DNA from: Erpobdella octoculata
Taxonomy: Eukaryota > Annelida > Clitellata > Hirudinida > Erpobdellidae
DNA: 64,000 bases
Assembly (NCBI GenBank): GCA_963978895.1
Contig: OZ022242.1
Location: 5,341,359 to 5,405,358, forward strand
Reading direction: 5' to 3'
Positions 23,140 through 36,205 of this stretch are shown here, one piece after another; positions within the stretch are counted from its first letter, which is position 1, and each line of letters opens with the position of its first letter. Under the pieces are notes generated by a model, which was not told where the DNA came from, made no database searches, and saw only the letters and a program-made list of their open reading frames with translations. The position numbers and the translations under genes are program-made.

Positions 23140-24844
23140 ATGCCGCGACCCAGAAGATCTAATCTTTCCCAAAATAGCCGTCAGGCAATTAGGCATCGGA
23201 ACCATGTTAACCAATCCACCGCGGAAGAACTGGAATTAGCGCGAGAAAGACGCCACGTTAGTATGACCCGGCTTCGTGCTTCTCGAAGACAAGAGCACCG
23301 AAGGAGATGCAGCTAACATTGGTCGATTAACTATTCTACCGGCAACTTATATAGGTAGTCCGCGTCATATGCATGAATATGCGCAGGATGCAATGACATA
23401 TGTTCGTCATTACGGTCGGCAAGATCTGTTCATTACCCTCACCTGTAATCCAAAGTGGATTGAAATTGTTCAAATGCTGCTTCCCGGACAAACATCAAGT
23501 GATCGGCACGACATCACCGCACGTGTCTTCAAACAAAAAATTCGGTCGCTGATGAACTACATGGTAAAGCAGCACGTTTTTGGTGATACTCGATGCTGGA
23601 TGTATTCAATCGAATAGCAAAAACGAGACTTGCCTCATGCACACATTCTCATTTGGTTAGTTGAAAAAATTAGACTATCTTTTCGAGGCGCTGGTGGCAG
23701 AGCGGTAGAGCGTTCGCCTGTCAATCGTTAGGTTGGCAGTTCAAACTTCGCCGGCGTCACCAGCGTAACTCCCTTAAGCAAGGAGTTCACTCGCATTTGC
23801 TAAAGGGATAGGCGCCTATAAATGGCTGCCTTTGCAAGTACCCTCCTTCTAAAAATGGCGCTCCCGTAATGGACTTTGTCGATAAGGGAGCGCCTAATCA
23901 AATGATTAAATTATTATTATTATTATTATTATTATGAATATGATTCATGGACCGTGTGTCGCCATCAACCGCCAATCACCGTGCATGGTCGACGGCAAGT
24001 GTTCCAAACGTTATCCACGAAAATTTACGACAGAGACCATCACTGGCACTGATGGCTATCCATTATATCGACGTCGATCACCCGATGATAACGGTCGAAC
24101 TGTCACAAAGAAAGTGAAAGGAAACGATTTCGTGGTTGACAACAGTTGGATTGTTCCATATTCGCCACTTCTTTCCAAAACATTCAAGACACATTGCAAT
24201 GTTGAGTATTGCAATTCTGTAAAGTCAATTAAGTACATCTGCAAATATGTAACGAAAGGCAGCGATATGGCAGTTTTTGGCATTCAAAGCTCAGATAATG
24301 ACAAGATTAGACGCTATCAAATTGGTAGATATGTGAACTGCAATGAGGCAATTTGGCGTATATTCTCATTCTCTTTTCACGAACGTCATCATACTGTTGT
24401 CCATTTGGCTGTGCATCTGGAGAATGGTCAACGAGTTTATTTTAACGCGTCGAATATTATTCAACGTGCTGAAACACCTCCAGCAACAACATTAACGAGT
24501 TTTTTTGCGATTTGCCAAAGCGATCCATTTGCACAAACGTTGCTTTACTCGGAGATGCCACGTTATTACACTTGGAACGCTTCATCAAAGAAATTTCAAT
24601 GTCGGAAGCAAGGCAGTGCGGTTTTAAAAGAATTCAATTTCCGATTCGCCTAGCATTTGCTATGACGATTAACAAATCACAAGGCCAATCTTTGAGTGTT
24701 TGTGGTCTGAACTTGGATAATGCATGTTTTTCTCATGGTCAATTGTATGTGGCGTGTTCACGTGTCGGCAAACCATCAGGTTTATTTGTTTTTTCGCCCG
24801 ATAATAAAACAAAAAACATAGTGCATCATAAAGTGCTGGATTAA
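23140..24844 (+). pseudogene. Helitron RepHel (rolling-circle replicase/helicase), internally deleted
   Basis: The N-terminus starts at 23140 (MPRPRRSNLSQNSRQ) and breaks at 23314. The next frame (23276) has LTILPATYIGSPRHMHEYAQ and FITLTCNPKW, then a TAG at 23615 where a tryptophan is usual, then LPHAHILIW, the HUH metal-binding motif. After a SINE insertion the frame from 23934 carries YICKYVTKG, the catalytic tyrosine motif. About 24590 it jumps, by a large deletion of the helicase core, to the C-terminal PIF1-type end FAMTINKSQGQSL...YVACSRVGKPSG. The intact enzyme would nick and unwind DNA for rolling-circle transposition. It is clearly inactive here. Family certain. Confidence 0.93.
23687..23935 (+). 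mobile_element. tRNA-derived SINE inside the RepHel gene
   Basis: The head GGCGCTGGTGGCAGAGCGG has a pol III A-box (TGGCAGAGCGG). About 45 bp on, GGCAGTTCAAACTTCGCC matches a B-box. The body ends in a (TTA)n tail. A diverged copy lies at 63095-63319 on the minus strand. It was carried with the Helitron into unit 2 (38750-38998). Confidence 0.88.
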
Positions 24845-24902
24845 AGAGAATCGAGCCGAGTTCAACCAATGTTTTTCTAATAAACTATTAAAGTGAACAT
24901 TT

Positions 24903-25230
24903 TTTACCAATGCTTTTATTAACTCGTCGTCTCTGTTTCTCTGTCTGTTTCAAATCTTGCAATCAATTTTTGAGTCACTTCCTGATGATAGATTTTTTTC
25001 AAATTTTGCATACATGCTCAAAATAGAAGACAATGCAATATTCAATTATTAGTTTTACAATAAGTCAATTAATTTAGTTAATTTTAATTAATTTCGATAT
25101 TTCGATATAATTAAGATATTTCGACTTTAATATAAAATAAAAGAGCAATATAAGAAAAATTGATTGCAAAAATTGTGTTTTAATTACATATAAGAGCATT
25201 GGTTTTAAAAATTCGTTTTTAATTTACTTG
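24903..25230 (-). repeat. Dispersed 330-bp repeat with ACAGAGAAACAG motif
   Basis: On the minus strand it runs from ACAAGTAAATTAAAAACG to AAAAGCATTGGTAAAA. The same repeat occurs on the plus strand at 25579-26408 (two incomplete copies) and within the gag pseudogene at 56538-57935, so it is mobile or was captured. No recognised class, no clear terminal inverted repeats. Confidence 0.6.
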
Positions 25231-25578
25231 TTTTATTTTGTTTTTTTTATAAACTTATATATATATTTGTTATTATTGTTCTTTATTGCTTTAAAAATAC
25301 ACTCTTTAAGGTGAAACGAAGTTCGCCGGGTCCGCTAGTATATATCTAATATATTGTTCATCTTAACCGCTAATATTATTGAAATTTCTTGCTGTAAAAA
25401 TTTGCCAGTTTTACACTGAACATTAGGAATGTCTGTATATCAAATTATTGTAAAATGTTATCGGATGACGATCGCAGCTGTTACTTCAATAAACTTATAG
25501 TTGAACACGATGTTAAGAAGCTGACTGATCCTTTCTTGCTAGGTGTGTATAATTAATAAACATCAGTTTGTAGTATTA

Positions 25579-26408
25579 ACAAGTAAATTAAAAACGAATT
25601 TTTAAAACCAATGCTCTTATATGTAATTAAAACACAAATTTTGCAATCAATTTTTTCTTATATTACTCTTTTATTTCATGTTAAAGTCGAAATATCTTAA
25701 TTATATCGAAATATCGAAATTAATTAAAATTATCTAAATTAATTGACTTATTGTAAAACTAATAATTGAATATTGCATTGTCTTCTATTTTAAGCATGTA
25801 TGCAAAATTTGAAAAAATCTATCATCAGGAAGTGACTCAAAAATTGATTGCAAGATTTGAAACAGACAGAGAAACAAACAGACAGACAGAGAAACAGAGA
25901 CGACGAGTTAATAAAAGCATTGGTAATAATAATAAAAAATATCATCAAAAAGCATCGAATTTAAATATCTCAACTATTTTCATGAAAATTTCGTACACGC
26001 TTGAGAATCGCGGTCAGTGAGTGTGGTTCGTGTTAACTTGGTAAAATAGTCTGCCAGTCGGTTAGCGTTTTGTGGTCAAGAAAACCCTCAAGAAAACCCT
26101 CAAGAAAACCCCCAAGAAAACCCTCAAGAAAACCCTCAAGAAACCCCTCGATAAAATCCTCAAGAAAATTAACTCAATAAATTGACTTATTGTAAAACTA
26201 ATAATTGAATATTGCATTGTCTTCTATCTTGAGCATGTATGCAAAATTTGAAAAAAATCTATCATCAGGAAGTGACTCAAAAATTGATTGCAAGATTTGA
26301 AACAGACAGAGAAACAGACAGAGAAACAGACAGAGAAACAGACAGAGAAACAGACAGAGAAACAGACAGAGAAACAGAGCCGACGAGTTAATAAAAGCAT
26401 TGGTAAAA
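25579..26408 (+). repeat. Unit-2-specific insertion of the dispersed repeat
   Basis: Units 1 and 3 read GTAGTATTAAAAAATATATT without interruption. Here 830 bp are inserted: one copy of the ACAGAGAAACAG-bearing repeat, a stretch of unrelated sequence, a 12-bp minisatellite and a second partial copy. Confidence 0.85.
26078..26172 (+). repeat. 12-bp minisatellite AAGAAAACCCTC
   Basis: About 8 slightly variable units, only in the unit-2 insertion. Confidence 0.9.
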
Positions 26409-27716
26409 AATATATTTAATTTAACATGAGCTGCTGCATGGGACTAGGAACTTAATCATTTATCCGTTTAATTGAAAATTGAATTAATTTATTGTTTTGT
26501 AATATTTGCTTCTGCCATAAAAACTGTCTTACTGTAACTGTTTATTGACATAAATAATTGCAAAAATTACCTTTTTAAGACAATCTTCTAGCATAATTTA
26601 GTTATAATTTTTTCAAGAACAACATACGACATATACCAAACATCGGCTGGCCTGATATAATAAACTTTTTAATAAACAAAACAAGTATCTTCTCTAATGA
26701 AAAACTAAAAACCTACAAATCATTAGAAGCTTATAATTACTATGTACTTGACGGCATAGTTTTCAAATTTATCGATTAATTTACTGAAACTCAAATTTAT
26801 ACTACGTTGAACGAATTTGGACCGCAGTAGCTTCGATTAAATAATGCGAATGTACTATCGTAACGATTGTTTTGCCTACGGTGGTTTCCCGCCACAGAGA
26901 TGTGAAATCTATCTATAAAACCTCTCTGGCGGAAATACCTAAACCAAAAATAAGACTGCTGTCCATACGTGTTTAAGAAAACCTAGTTTAAACACGTAAC
27001 CCAGGAAACAGAGAGCGAGAACGAGAGAAAATTTGCTTCGTTCGTATTAGCTATAATCATAGATATAATTATAAATTTAATCATAATAGAAAACAATATC
27101 TATTGGTTCAAAATAATATTAAGGTCTTTATACTGTTTTAAAAACATCAGATAATCAAACTTTTTTAATTGTGGCAATTTTTATTTGCAATGAGAAATAT
27201 TTTATTTGGCTAATGAGAAATATGGCTGTCCTAAGTCACTGCTCGGGGAATACTGTCTATACAGAAAAAAACGAATAATTTAGCAAACCGAACGAGGTTC
27301 TACGTCCTTTGGCGTCAGAGTATGCTGCAACCGACTGACCAACCTGCTCCAGATTATGACATGTTGCAACCGACCGAGTTGATGGAACCTGTAACTTTTT
27401 TAAGACGCTTAAAACGTAGTTTATTAAATTACTAAAGAACTCAATTCAGCCATAATTTAGCTCGTGCCCGGTCAATGTCAACATGGCCGCCCTCCAAGCC
27501 TGGAGAAAGGAGGAGGGAAAAGTTAAAAAGAACAAATTATGATCCACGACAGGATGTACTTAGGTGCTTCCTACATACAGCCATTTCAGTCTTAAAACAC
27601 CTGGTGTAAAGGACTATAAACTATTATATACATATATACATATATATATAATATATATTTACATATATATATATACATTCATATATATATATATAGATAT
27701 ATATATATATATACAT

Positions 27717-27813
<97 letters not shown>

Positions 27814-27948
27814 CGTTACAGAATCATTAAACAGTGACGTGGTCTACTATTATATTAAAAAATAAATAACCAAGATTCAGTAAACAACGTATTCGATTGA
27901 ATTTTAGTTGTAAATATGTATTAATATAAAATTATTACAAAATAAAAA

Positions 27949-28008
<60 letters not shown>

Positions 28009-28078
28009 GTATATACGAAACTTTTTCCTACTCAAGCATTATACTAAATAAACTTGAGCAATACAAATAAAACTGAAA
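26409..28078. other. Unit 2 upstream region of the LRR-like gene
   Basis: Matches unit 1 from 8136 to 9810 almost base for base, including the inverted repeats, the YY1-like segment and the (TA)n tracts. No coding frame of interest. Confidence 0.8.
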
Positions 28079-29827
28079 ATGAGTGCTAAAGATTTTCGAC
28101 CAATGTCATTAAAACTTTCGTGTGTAGATTTTGTCATATTTCATTATAGTGATGTTTTACTTAAACAGTCTGCTTCAGAAAAAGATGCTCCAAATTATCA
28201 AGTAAAAGAAGTTGTCAATTTATCGTCATTGGTTTATCAATCAATTCTTTCAAGAAGCCAGAAACTGGGATTGCAGATTCCTGACGCATATTTGTTACCT
28301 TGTTTGCTTGAACCAAAGATATGCAGTTCCAATAAGTTAATACTAAAAAATTTTGATGTCAAAAAACATTTGAAACCATTTGAAGAAATAATTGCGAAAA
28401 AGTACTTTCGCGTAATTTCCATTACCTATACAGACACTTTTGATTTGGTAAATTTGTTCATGCCTCCTCCTGAGATATGGCTGACCTTGTATAAAACCAT
28501 ATGGAGTTTTCAATATTTATCAACTATTCTTGAATCTATAGAATTGGATGTTTATTGCAGTCAACTAGAAAATTTTCACAAAGTGAATTCTTCTGTTTGG
28601 TCATGTCCAAATTTAAAACGCATATTTTTTCGATGTAGAAGGAATAAGTTTGTCGTCATGCAACACAGTAACATAAACACTTTCAGTCTACTGAAAATTG
28701 ATTTCCCAGATGATAATTTATTAGCACTTGAAGTATTTAACTGCAGTATTACAATAGAATTTCTGGATAGATTAAAAACTTTTAAAAATCTCGTAAAACT
28801 ATCGATAGGATGTTTATGTACATATTCAATACCTAATCATGTGATTTGCAGTGCAATAAATGGTCTATCAAAGTTGGAATGGCTTAAATTACATCCTACT
28901 AATATATGGAGTGAATATTATCTGGATTTATTAATGTCGCCATTGTGCAAGCTAATTGATACTTTGCCCGTTTTATCACATTTGGACTTGGGCTATTTAA
29001 AAATAATTTATAAAAAATCTCTTCCATACACTTATCCGAGACAACTTGAGCATGCTGCAATTATTTCTAGAATAAAAGACGAATATTCAAAGTTATTTTT
29101 AGATGTTGTTAAACCAATTGATAATTATTTTTTTCGTGATTTAAGTAAAAGCGACTTGAGCAATAGTGTTGAAAACATTATAACATCAATGAGATACGGT
29201 CCATATGAATTGATATTTGATAGTTCGATTTTCCAACATTTATGCGACTTCCTCAATGATGATCAAAATCACTCAATCATAAAAAATAATTTTTCTGTTA
29301 TAATGGAAAACTTGCACAAAGATTTATATATTAATTCTGGTGATTATGTTCTTGGCTTCAGAAATATTTTTATTTTTTGCAAATTAGTGAAAATTGGATT
29401 ACCAAAAAGCTATTTCCAAAAATTTTTCAATGTCGTAATGTATCAAGTTGTTCATGCAAATTTTAATGTTCAGAGAATTGTACAGATTTTTCGCTTGGAT
29501 CTGCCAGATGAAATGTGGAAAGAACTGTTGAAAGACAACGTATGGATTTCTACTTTTCTCAAACAGGAAAAATCCTTTCAAGCTCTTCATTTTAGAAAAA
29601 AATTTGATATTATGGAATCTCCACATTGTTTGGAAATGCTAAAAAAATATTATCAATTTCATGGTAAAATAATTCCACAGGCAATAGAATTATTTAAATT
29701 TGTTTCAACGTTTTGTTCTAATTTCAGGAACGATTTTATTTGCGAATTAGAAAAAATGAATGGAGGGCAAAAGTTATTGAATGAAATAAAAAATTTAGAA
29801 AAACAAAAGTTATTTTTAAATAAGTAG
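28079..29827 (+). CDS. Leucine-rich-repeat-like protein, unit 2 copy (582 aa)
   Basis: Same length, start, stop and poly(A) signals as the unit 1 copy. It differs from the unit 3 copy at about 11 nucleotides, of which 8 change the protein: K62, D69, K95, N189, N221, P273 (two changes) and R331. It shares S382, Q386, L388, F405 and N411 with unit 3 against unit 1. The frame is intact. The function is unknown; see the unit 1 copy for architecture. Intactness of all three copies at this divergence is compatible with function or simply with recent origin. Confidence 0.75.
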   Translation: MSAKDFRPMSLKLSCVDFVIFHYSDVLLKQSASEKDAPNYQVKEVVNLSSLVYQSILSRSQKLGLQIPDAYLLPCLLEPKICSSNKLILKNFDVKKHLKPFEEIIAKKYFRVISITYTDTFDLVNLFMPPPEIWLTLYKTIWSFQYLSTILESIELDVYCSQLENFHKVNSSVWSCPNLKRIFFRCRRNKFVVMQHSNINTFSLLKIDFPDDNLLALEVFNCSITIEFLDRLKTFKNLVKLSIGCLCTYSIPNHVICSAINGLSKLEWLKLHPTNIWSEYYLDLLMSPLCKLIDTLPVLSHLDLGYLKIIYKKSLPYTYPRQLEHAAIISRIKDEYSKLFLDVVKPIDNYFFRDLSKSDLSNSVENIITSMRYGPYELIFDSSIFQHLCDFLNDDQNHSIIKNNFSVIMENLHKDLYINSGDYVLGFRNIFIFCKLVKIGLPKSYFQKFFNVVMYQVVHANFNVQRIVQIFRLDLPDEMWKELLKDNVWISTFLKQEKSFQALHFRKKFDIMESPHCLEMLKKYYQFHGKIIPQAIELFKFVSTFCSNFRNDFICELEKMNGGQKLLNEIKNLEKQKLFLNK

Positions 29828-30076
29828 TTTTATTGAATTAAATAAATGTTCCATTGATGTTCCAATAAAAGTTTTTTTTAACTTTAGAAATGGTGTTCAA
29901 GTAAGCCGTGAAAACGAGGTTTTTTTACAAATCCCTTTAATTTCAGGGTTTACCGGATTTTCATTTATTGCAAATTTTACTTTTTAAACATTTTTTCTGA
30001 ATGTATATAACTATATAAGTAAACATCTTTATAATTGTGTTTGATTTGTTTACAACAGAAATAATTTATATATATA

Positions 30077-30648
30077 CTAGCGGGGTTACCCGGCGTTGCT
30101 CGGGGGTTTCAGAAGTTTTGTTATCGATTTTCTCTCTTGCTCGCGTTTCCTTCCCCGCTTGCTCTCCCGTTTCCAGTCGCTTTCCGCGTTCCCGGTCGGT
30201 TTCCCGTTCCCGGTCGCTTTCCCGTTCCCGCTACGCTTTCTCTCCCGTTCCCGGTCACGCTTGCTCTTCCGTTCCCGGTCACGGCTGCTCTTCCGTTCCT
30301 GTCCCCGTTCACGCTCATTTTCTCTTTTCCATTCTTTCCTAACTTCTTTTAGCCCATAAAACGTAAAATAGATTTGCTAAAACTGGCTAAAAGTTGCTTG
30401 AAGCCTTCAAACGTTGTTACTTAAACTAAATTTGAATTTTATTACGTAATTATTTCTGATGGTGGTACATAGGCACTTTTGGCCTAGAAAGGTTTTTTGC
30501 CCCCCTGAGCCGGGGGATCGGAGTAGGGAATCCAAGCCTTCTTAGCTTTCTTTCCTTGTATGCCAAATTTCATCAGAATCGCTCCATCGGTTTAGATTTC
30601 TATAAGAGTCAGATCCACAAACTCACAGACATTCATTTTAATATATAT
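30077..30648 (-). mobile_element. Shared non-autonomous Helitron, unit 2 copy
   Basis: CTAG at 30077-30080 (minus-strand 3' end) and the AATGAATGTCTGTGAG 5' part near 30640. It is followed directly by TAAAAAAATCTCAG, the intact target of the unit-1-specific Helitron. Confidence 0.75.
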
Positions 30649-31810
30649 AAAAAAATCTCAGTCATTGTCATCGAAATCTTCTTCGTCGTCGTCATCTTCT
30701 AATTCTTCAGTTTCGTTGTCTCAACAACTGGAAGTTCTCTAGATCAACAACGACGTCATTGACGTCAACAACAACAACAACGTCACGACAGACGTAAAAA
30801 TATCTTCCGCGGCAACAATAATTTTTTTAATAGTTTTAAAAATATTAAATATGATTGCACTGTTAGTTTTACTGATATTTACATTGAAAATAGTCCGAAT
30901 GAGGTACGATTGCGCAATATGCAATGTAAGTCTGATGCTGAAAAGCGCAAACGGTGGGAACAGATAGAAATGAAAACATTTGATAATCGTGCTTTTAACT
31001 ATTTATAAAAATCAAACAATGTTTAAATTATAAATTAATTTCATTATTTTTGTTGTAATGTAAACCATAGAGCATAGATTTATACTATATATATCTATAG
31101 TCGCCATTCAGTACGGTTCTCCCACCTTTTGTTTTGTGCGCATAAATTTGGCATGCTACCACGTACAATCTATTACCAAGCATCAAAATGTTGCTTTTAT
31201 ATAACACAAACAGCTTGTGAAAGAAGAAAACAAATGAAACACTGAGCGTGTTTTTTTCTGTACTCGGCAAATAGACTACTAGACATGCAATGCATGCAAA
31301 TTGCGCGATGCAAGTTAAGATGGCCTTTTGACTAGGGCCAAGGCTGGGTATAAAAGACTATATCCTGATTCACTTGATCAATCCATTTTTTTTATTAAAA
31401 TATTTCAAACAAATTTTTTGAGTAATTTTAAAGTAAAAAAAATTCTAAAGATTGCTGTGCTTGTGGTATAAACCTAAAACGCTGTTGATCACGTGGTACA
31501 AGGACCGTAAAATTTCGCTTTAATTTGTCCTCGCTGTTTAATATAGGCACATACGGCATACGGGGCATTGTGTGTCTAGGTATATATGGTAGTATAAGTA
31601 TATGCCATAGAGTACTATAGCATATGGAGCATGTAAACAATACTATGATCCCCCCATAGGGCACATTGATCCTAGGTATAATTCAATACGATCCCACGTC
31701 CAGTTCTCTCAAAAAATACATGAAAACAGGTGTAATTGTAATAGCTTTTATTAATACTAATAATCATTTAAGTTATATAAATTCAACGCAGGTTAGGAAA
31801 ATGGATAAAT

Positions 31811-32100
31811 CTACTGCAAAGACCAAGTGACGGCTGGCTCGAGCAGTCCCACCATGCTGAATTGGGTCTGGAAGTCTACAAACAATGCCATCTCTTTCAA
31901 ATTGGAATAGTTCATCATTTGCACAAATAAAATTAAATGATGACGTCCTGCTTTCAGGAACTTTATGAATAACTCACCATCTTCTGACATTATTTGTCCA
32001 ATGTTGTGAATAACTTTCTTTTTTGTTTTAAATCTAACCACAACATATTCATTAATTTTCAACACAGAACAGTCATAGTCCAGAACAGGATTTTTTGCTG
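31811..32100 (-). pseudogene. Frameshifted remnant of unidentified protein, unit 2 copy
   Basis: As at 15669-15960, with few substitutions. The same frameshift is present, so the break predates the triplication. Confidence 0.4.
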
Positions 32101-32891
32101 TTAACTGAGGTTTGACATTGTTATTCCCATTACTTTAACCGGTGTTGTACCTCGCTCTGTCTTTCGCTGACAATGTCTAACCATGATGTTAGTAATTATT
32201 GCTTATTTTGGCTTATTTTAGGGCTGCTTTTTAGAAATGTTCAGGGTCATCAAGAGGGAGTTGGCGGGGCTGTAGCCCTGGGCCCCAAGTTCGTAAAACA
32301 GAGCAGCTAACGCTGAGGAAAGCCCACGCGATTACCTGGCATGGAGCGAATCAAAGCAAGTTCTGTTTTGTTTTCCTGGTCGTTTATTTGGACAACAACA
32401 TCAAGTACCAAAATCACATCTGTCTTCTAGTGCTTGGTTGTCAGCGGCAAATGACCAAGTTGGAAAAAATTGCTTGACCGGCTTTTAGAACATATAATAA
32501 TAATAATAAAATTAAGAGGCTAACGAGAAAAAATTGACCCGTGCCCCGTTCATCCTCTCTAAGGGGGTGCTCTTATGTGTACAAACATTCTGGACAAATT
32601 TAAAAAAATATTATAAATCATCATTTACAACGAATGTGAACGATAAAAATAAAGCAAAAAAATTAAACACTAAAAATTACAATTAAAAAATTACAACAAT
32701 AATAATTTTGAAGATGACTAGACTACATCAGCTTCCAGAAAAGCTTCGATCCATCTGGTGAATAAAAAGAAACAATTTTTAATAGTTCCAGAAACTGCAC
32801 AAATACAGTCTAACCTAGCTAGACAAGACTATTAAAAATACAATGAAATCTAACTTTTCCTTAATGGCAAGTTTCTCCTCTCATAACGTTG

Positions 32892-32899
32892 GCTGGAAG
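32892..32899. other. Empty hAT target site GCTGGAAG in unit 2
   Basis: One copy of the 8-bp site that is duplicated around the hAT in units 1 and 3, with no footprint bases. Confidence 0.9.
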
Positions 32900-33099
32900 T
32901 CTTTCGTGTTCAAGTTTAAACGTTCTGTCATCATTGCCATCATTCTGTAATTAAAACAGAAACATAACTGAATCAACTGTATGAGATAATCTACCTTGAC
33001 CACTGTCACCATTATCATTATCATCACCAAAAACTCAAAATATTAGCAATAAACCACCGGTCTGCTTGGGCGTTGACTGGATCTCGCCGTAAGATACGG

Positions 33100-33822
33100 T
33101 TTGCAATCTTGGAACTTTTTCGACTCTGACATGTCGACGTTGAGACAAATTAAGACTGTCTCAACATATCTCCCCATGACGTGTCTCAACACACTCGTCT
33201 CATCCCTAGTTTTGTCAAAGCTTGACTACTGTAACTCTGTTCTTGTGGGGCTTCTAAAGTTCCTTATTAGCCGTCTACGTCAGTTATCAACGCTGGTCAT
33301 GGCTGGTGATGAGGGCCTGCAAATACGACCATATTTCTTTTCTCCTTTCAAGGCTGCACTGGTAAAAAGCAAGCCGCAGGATAGATTTCAAGATAGCACT
33401 TTTGGTGTATGAGTGCCTGCATGAGTCGCCTTCCCTAAACTTCTGTTCGAATACCAAACACGTGAGCGACATCCAGGCTCAGTAGAGATTGAGATCATCA
33501 TCATCATCTTCACGCCTCATCCCCGCAACTCGTTTCAAAAATACTAGTGACAGACGGATTGCAGTCTGTGCAATGTTCATCCTGTAAATTACTCATTATT
33601 GATTGTTTGAGCCAAGTTTCGAAATGCAATGACTTTCCAATTTACTGCAAGTACCTACCCTTTGCAGAAAAAGCAGACATTTCTAACCTGAGCCCTCGAT
33701 CTCACCAAGTTTTAATATGGAAAGAAAGAAAGGCTCTGGAACACTCTTCCACTGGAAATCACGATGGCTGCGACGACTGAACAATTTAGAAAGGTTCTCA
33801 AAACGCACTTGTTTGTAGCTTA
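33100..33822 (+). pseudogene. CR1/L2-type non-LTR C-terminal remnant, unit 2
   Basis: Begins LRQIKTVSTYLP and SKLDYCNSVLVGL, continues in shifted frames through a region with KSLISRL-like sequence, and ends with a frame reading WNTLPLEI and LKTHLF, the usual C-terminus of CR1/L2 ORF2. Several frameshifts and stops. It contains the 568 bp missing from unit 1. Confidence 0.78.
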
Positions 33823-34880
33823 GAAGTCATCTGACTACCGCCAAGTTAAAGCAACGCCTCTTAAAGATCGTCAACAAGTGAATAAAAAAAAACAAAGTTT
33901 CTGAAAAACACACTTTTATATAATCGATTGTGTAGGCTACATTCTTTTACATAAACAACGAGCATATTAGCATAGACAATAACTAGTTCGACGAAAATAT
34001 CAAAAATAATTATTTAATTAAATTTTGTTTAATCGATCCGAAAATATGATAGAATGCATTGTTAATCAGTTTTGAGGTATCTTTAAATTTTGAAGTCTCT
34101 AGCTCATCGGGAAGTTAGTTTAAAATCGATTGCAAAATTTGACGACAGACAGACAGACAGAGAAGTCAAGTTAAGTAAAAGTGTGTAAAAAACAAACCAA
34201 GAAAAGCAATAAACCATTAATAAAAAACAAACAAACCATGATTTGAAAGCCGAGAACTGGCATGAATTTGAGTGCTGCTTTGTCTTAAATAAAAAATTGT
34301 GCACAAATATACAATACATGTATGTAAGTTAAGCTATTTTTCAATCAATTTTATTTATTCATCCATTCATTCATTCATTCAACTAGCCACAACAGCAACA
34401 GCCAAATTAATATACACAGCAAAATCTCGATTGCGGAGGTTGCACAGGGCAGTGCAAAAAATCCGAGCACCCAATTGTACAACAGCAACAACATATCACA
34501 CATAATAATAGCACATCACCAGCGGAGAGTTGTCTTATGTCAGGAAACAACTCCACCGTGGATGAACAAAGGAAATTTCTAAATCTTTTTTTTCTCCAGA
34601 AACACCGCTTGATGTGTCAAGGAAGATTCTCCTATATTTTTAATACAAATGGGACTTACAACATTTTAAACAAGCTCTTTTGCTACAGAGCAACTATACT
34701 GTGAGTTCAACATAAACAACAACAGCATACCTGCATTGCTTTAAAAGTGTAGAGTACTTTATTCTTCAGTACAAACCAGTACTTCTTCCATCTCTTCTTC
34801 ACCAACTGTACGAGGTATCCACTCATTTCAAAATCTCCGTCGTTGGCTGAAACATGGAGCAAATAATAATCTTTGATAAC

Positions 34881-34959
<79 letters not shown>

Positions 34960-34962
<3 letters not shown>

Positions 34963-36205
34963 ATATATATAAAAATGAATGTTTGTATATATGTATATAT
35001 GTATATATGTATATATGTATATATGTATATATGTATATATGTATATATGTATATATGTATATATGTATATATGTATATATGTATATATGTTAATGTCCTT
35101 TATGCATTGCTACACCATTCATCCGATCGTAATGAAATTTTCACACAACCTTGAGAGTCAATGGGAATCAAAAATAAAAAAAAATTTTTGAAATCCGTCA
35201 CAAAATGAGCAGAGCGGAGCGGGTGAGCGAGCGGGAACTATATATATATGTATGTGCGTATGTATGTGTGTATGTATGTATGTGTATGTGCATGTATGTG
35301 TGTCTGTGTGTGTGTTTATGTATGTACTAGCGGAGATACCCGGCGTTGCCCAGGTTTTTTAGAGGTTTTTCTAATGTTTGTCTCTTTCTCTCCCATTTCC
35401 TTTCCCACCTGCTTTCCCACTCCTGTTCGCTTTCCCGTTTTCGGTCGTTTTCCCGCTGGCGGTCGCTTTCCCGCTCCCGGTCGCTTTCCCGGTCGCTGTC
35501 CCGTTCCCGCTCACGTTTGCTCTTCCATTCCCGCTCACGCTTGCTTTTCCGTTCCCGCTCGCTGTCCGTTCTGGGTCGCTTTCCCGTTTCTATAATAGAC
35601 AAACTAACCCACAAACATTCATATATATATATATAGTCTTAGCAAATCTATTTTACGTTTTATAGGCTAACAGAAGTTATGAAAGAATGAAAAAGAAAAA
35701 ATGAGCGTGAACGGGAGAGCAACCGTGACCGGGAATGGGAGAGCAAGCATGACCGGAAACGGGAGAGCAAGCGTGAGCGGGAACGGGAAAGCGACCGGAA
35801 ACGGGAAAGCGACCGGGAACGGGAAAGCGACCGGGAACGGGAAAGCGACCGGGAACGGGAAAGCGACCGGGAACGGGAAAGCGACCGGGAACGGGAAAGC
35901 GACCGGGAACGGGAAAGCGACCGGGTACGGGAAAGCGACCGGGAACGGGAAAGCGACCGGGAACGCGGAAAGCGACCGGGAACGCGGAAAGCGACTGGAA
36001 TCGGGAGAGCAAGCAAGCTTGGAAGACAACGCGAGCAAGAGAGAAAATCGATAACAAAACCTCTGAGCGGGAAAGCGAACGGGAGCTGGAAAACGACCGA
36101 GAGCGGAAAAGCGACCGGGAACGCGACAAAAACGGGAAAGTGGAGAAGGAATCATCATTTTGTGACGGATTTCAATTTTTTTTTCTATATATACATACAT
36201 ATACA
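34960..36205 (+). mobile_element. Minisatellite-bearing Helitron with nested Helitron, unit 2
   Basis: Counterpart of 20119-21197. It begins TCTATATATATAAAAATG at 34960-34961 with a longer TATATATG repeat (to about 35090). The nested opposite-strand Helitron is at 35328-35635 (CTAG 35328-35331). The 18-bp array at 35776-35995 has about 11 units. Confidence 0.75.

Larger units (their letters stand above)
22501..25338 (+). mobile_element. Decayed RepHel Helitron, unit 1
   Basis: The right end is GTTCGCCGGGTCCGCTAG (CTAG 25335-25338) followed by T. The left end lies in the (TA)n at 22453-22500, just before AAAAGGAAGTCGGGTTTG, with the TC obscured. It contains a RepHel pseudogene, a SINE and a 330-bp inserted repeat. 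It ends 15 bp before the next unit begins. The same element, with the same defects, is at 37564-40401. Unit 3 has only the (TA)n tract. Confidence 0.85.

Noticed and set aside
23687..23760. A functional tRNA gene
   Set aside because: A- and B-box-like sequences are present but the acceptor and anticodon stems do not pair well, and a body plus (TTA)n tail follows; it is a SINE head.
26078..26172. CRISPR-like array
   Set aside because: It is a gapless 12-bp tandem minisatellite with no spacers, in eukaryotic DNA.
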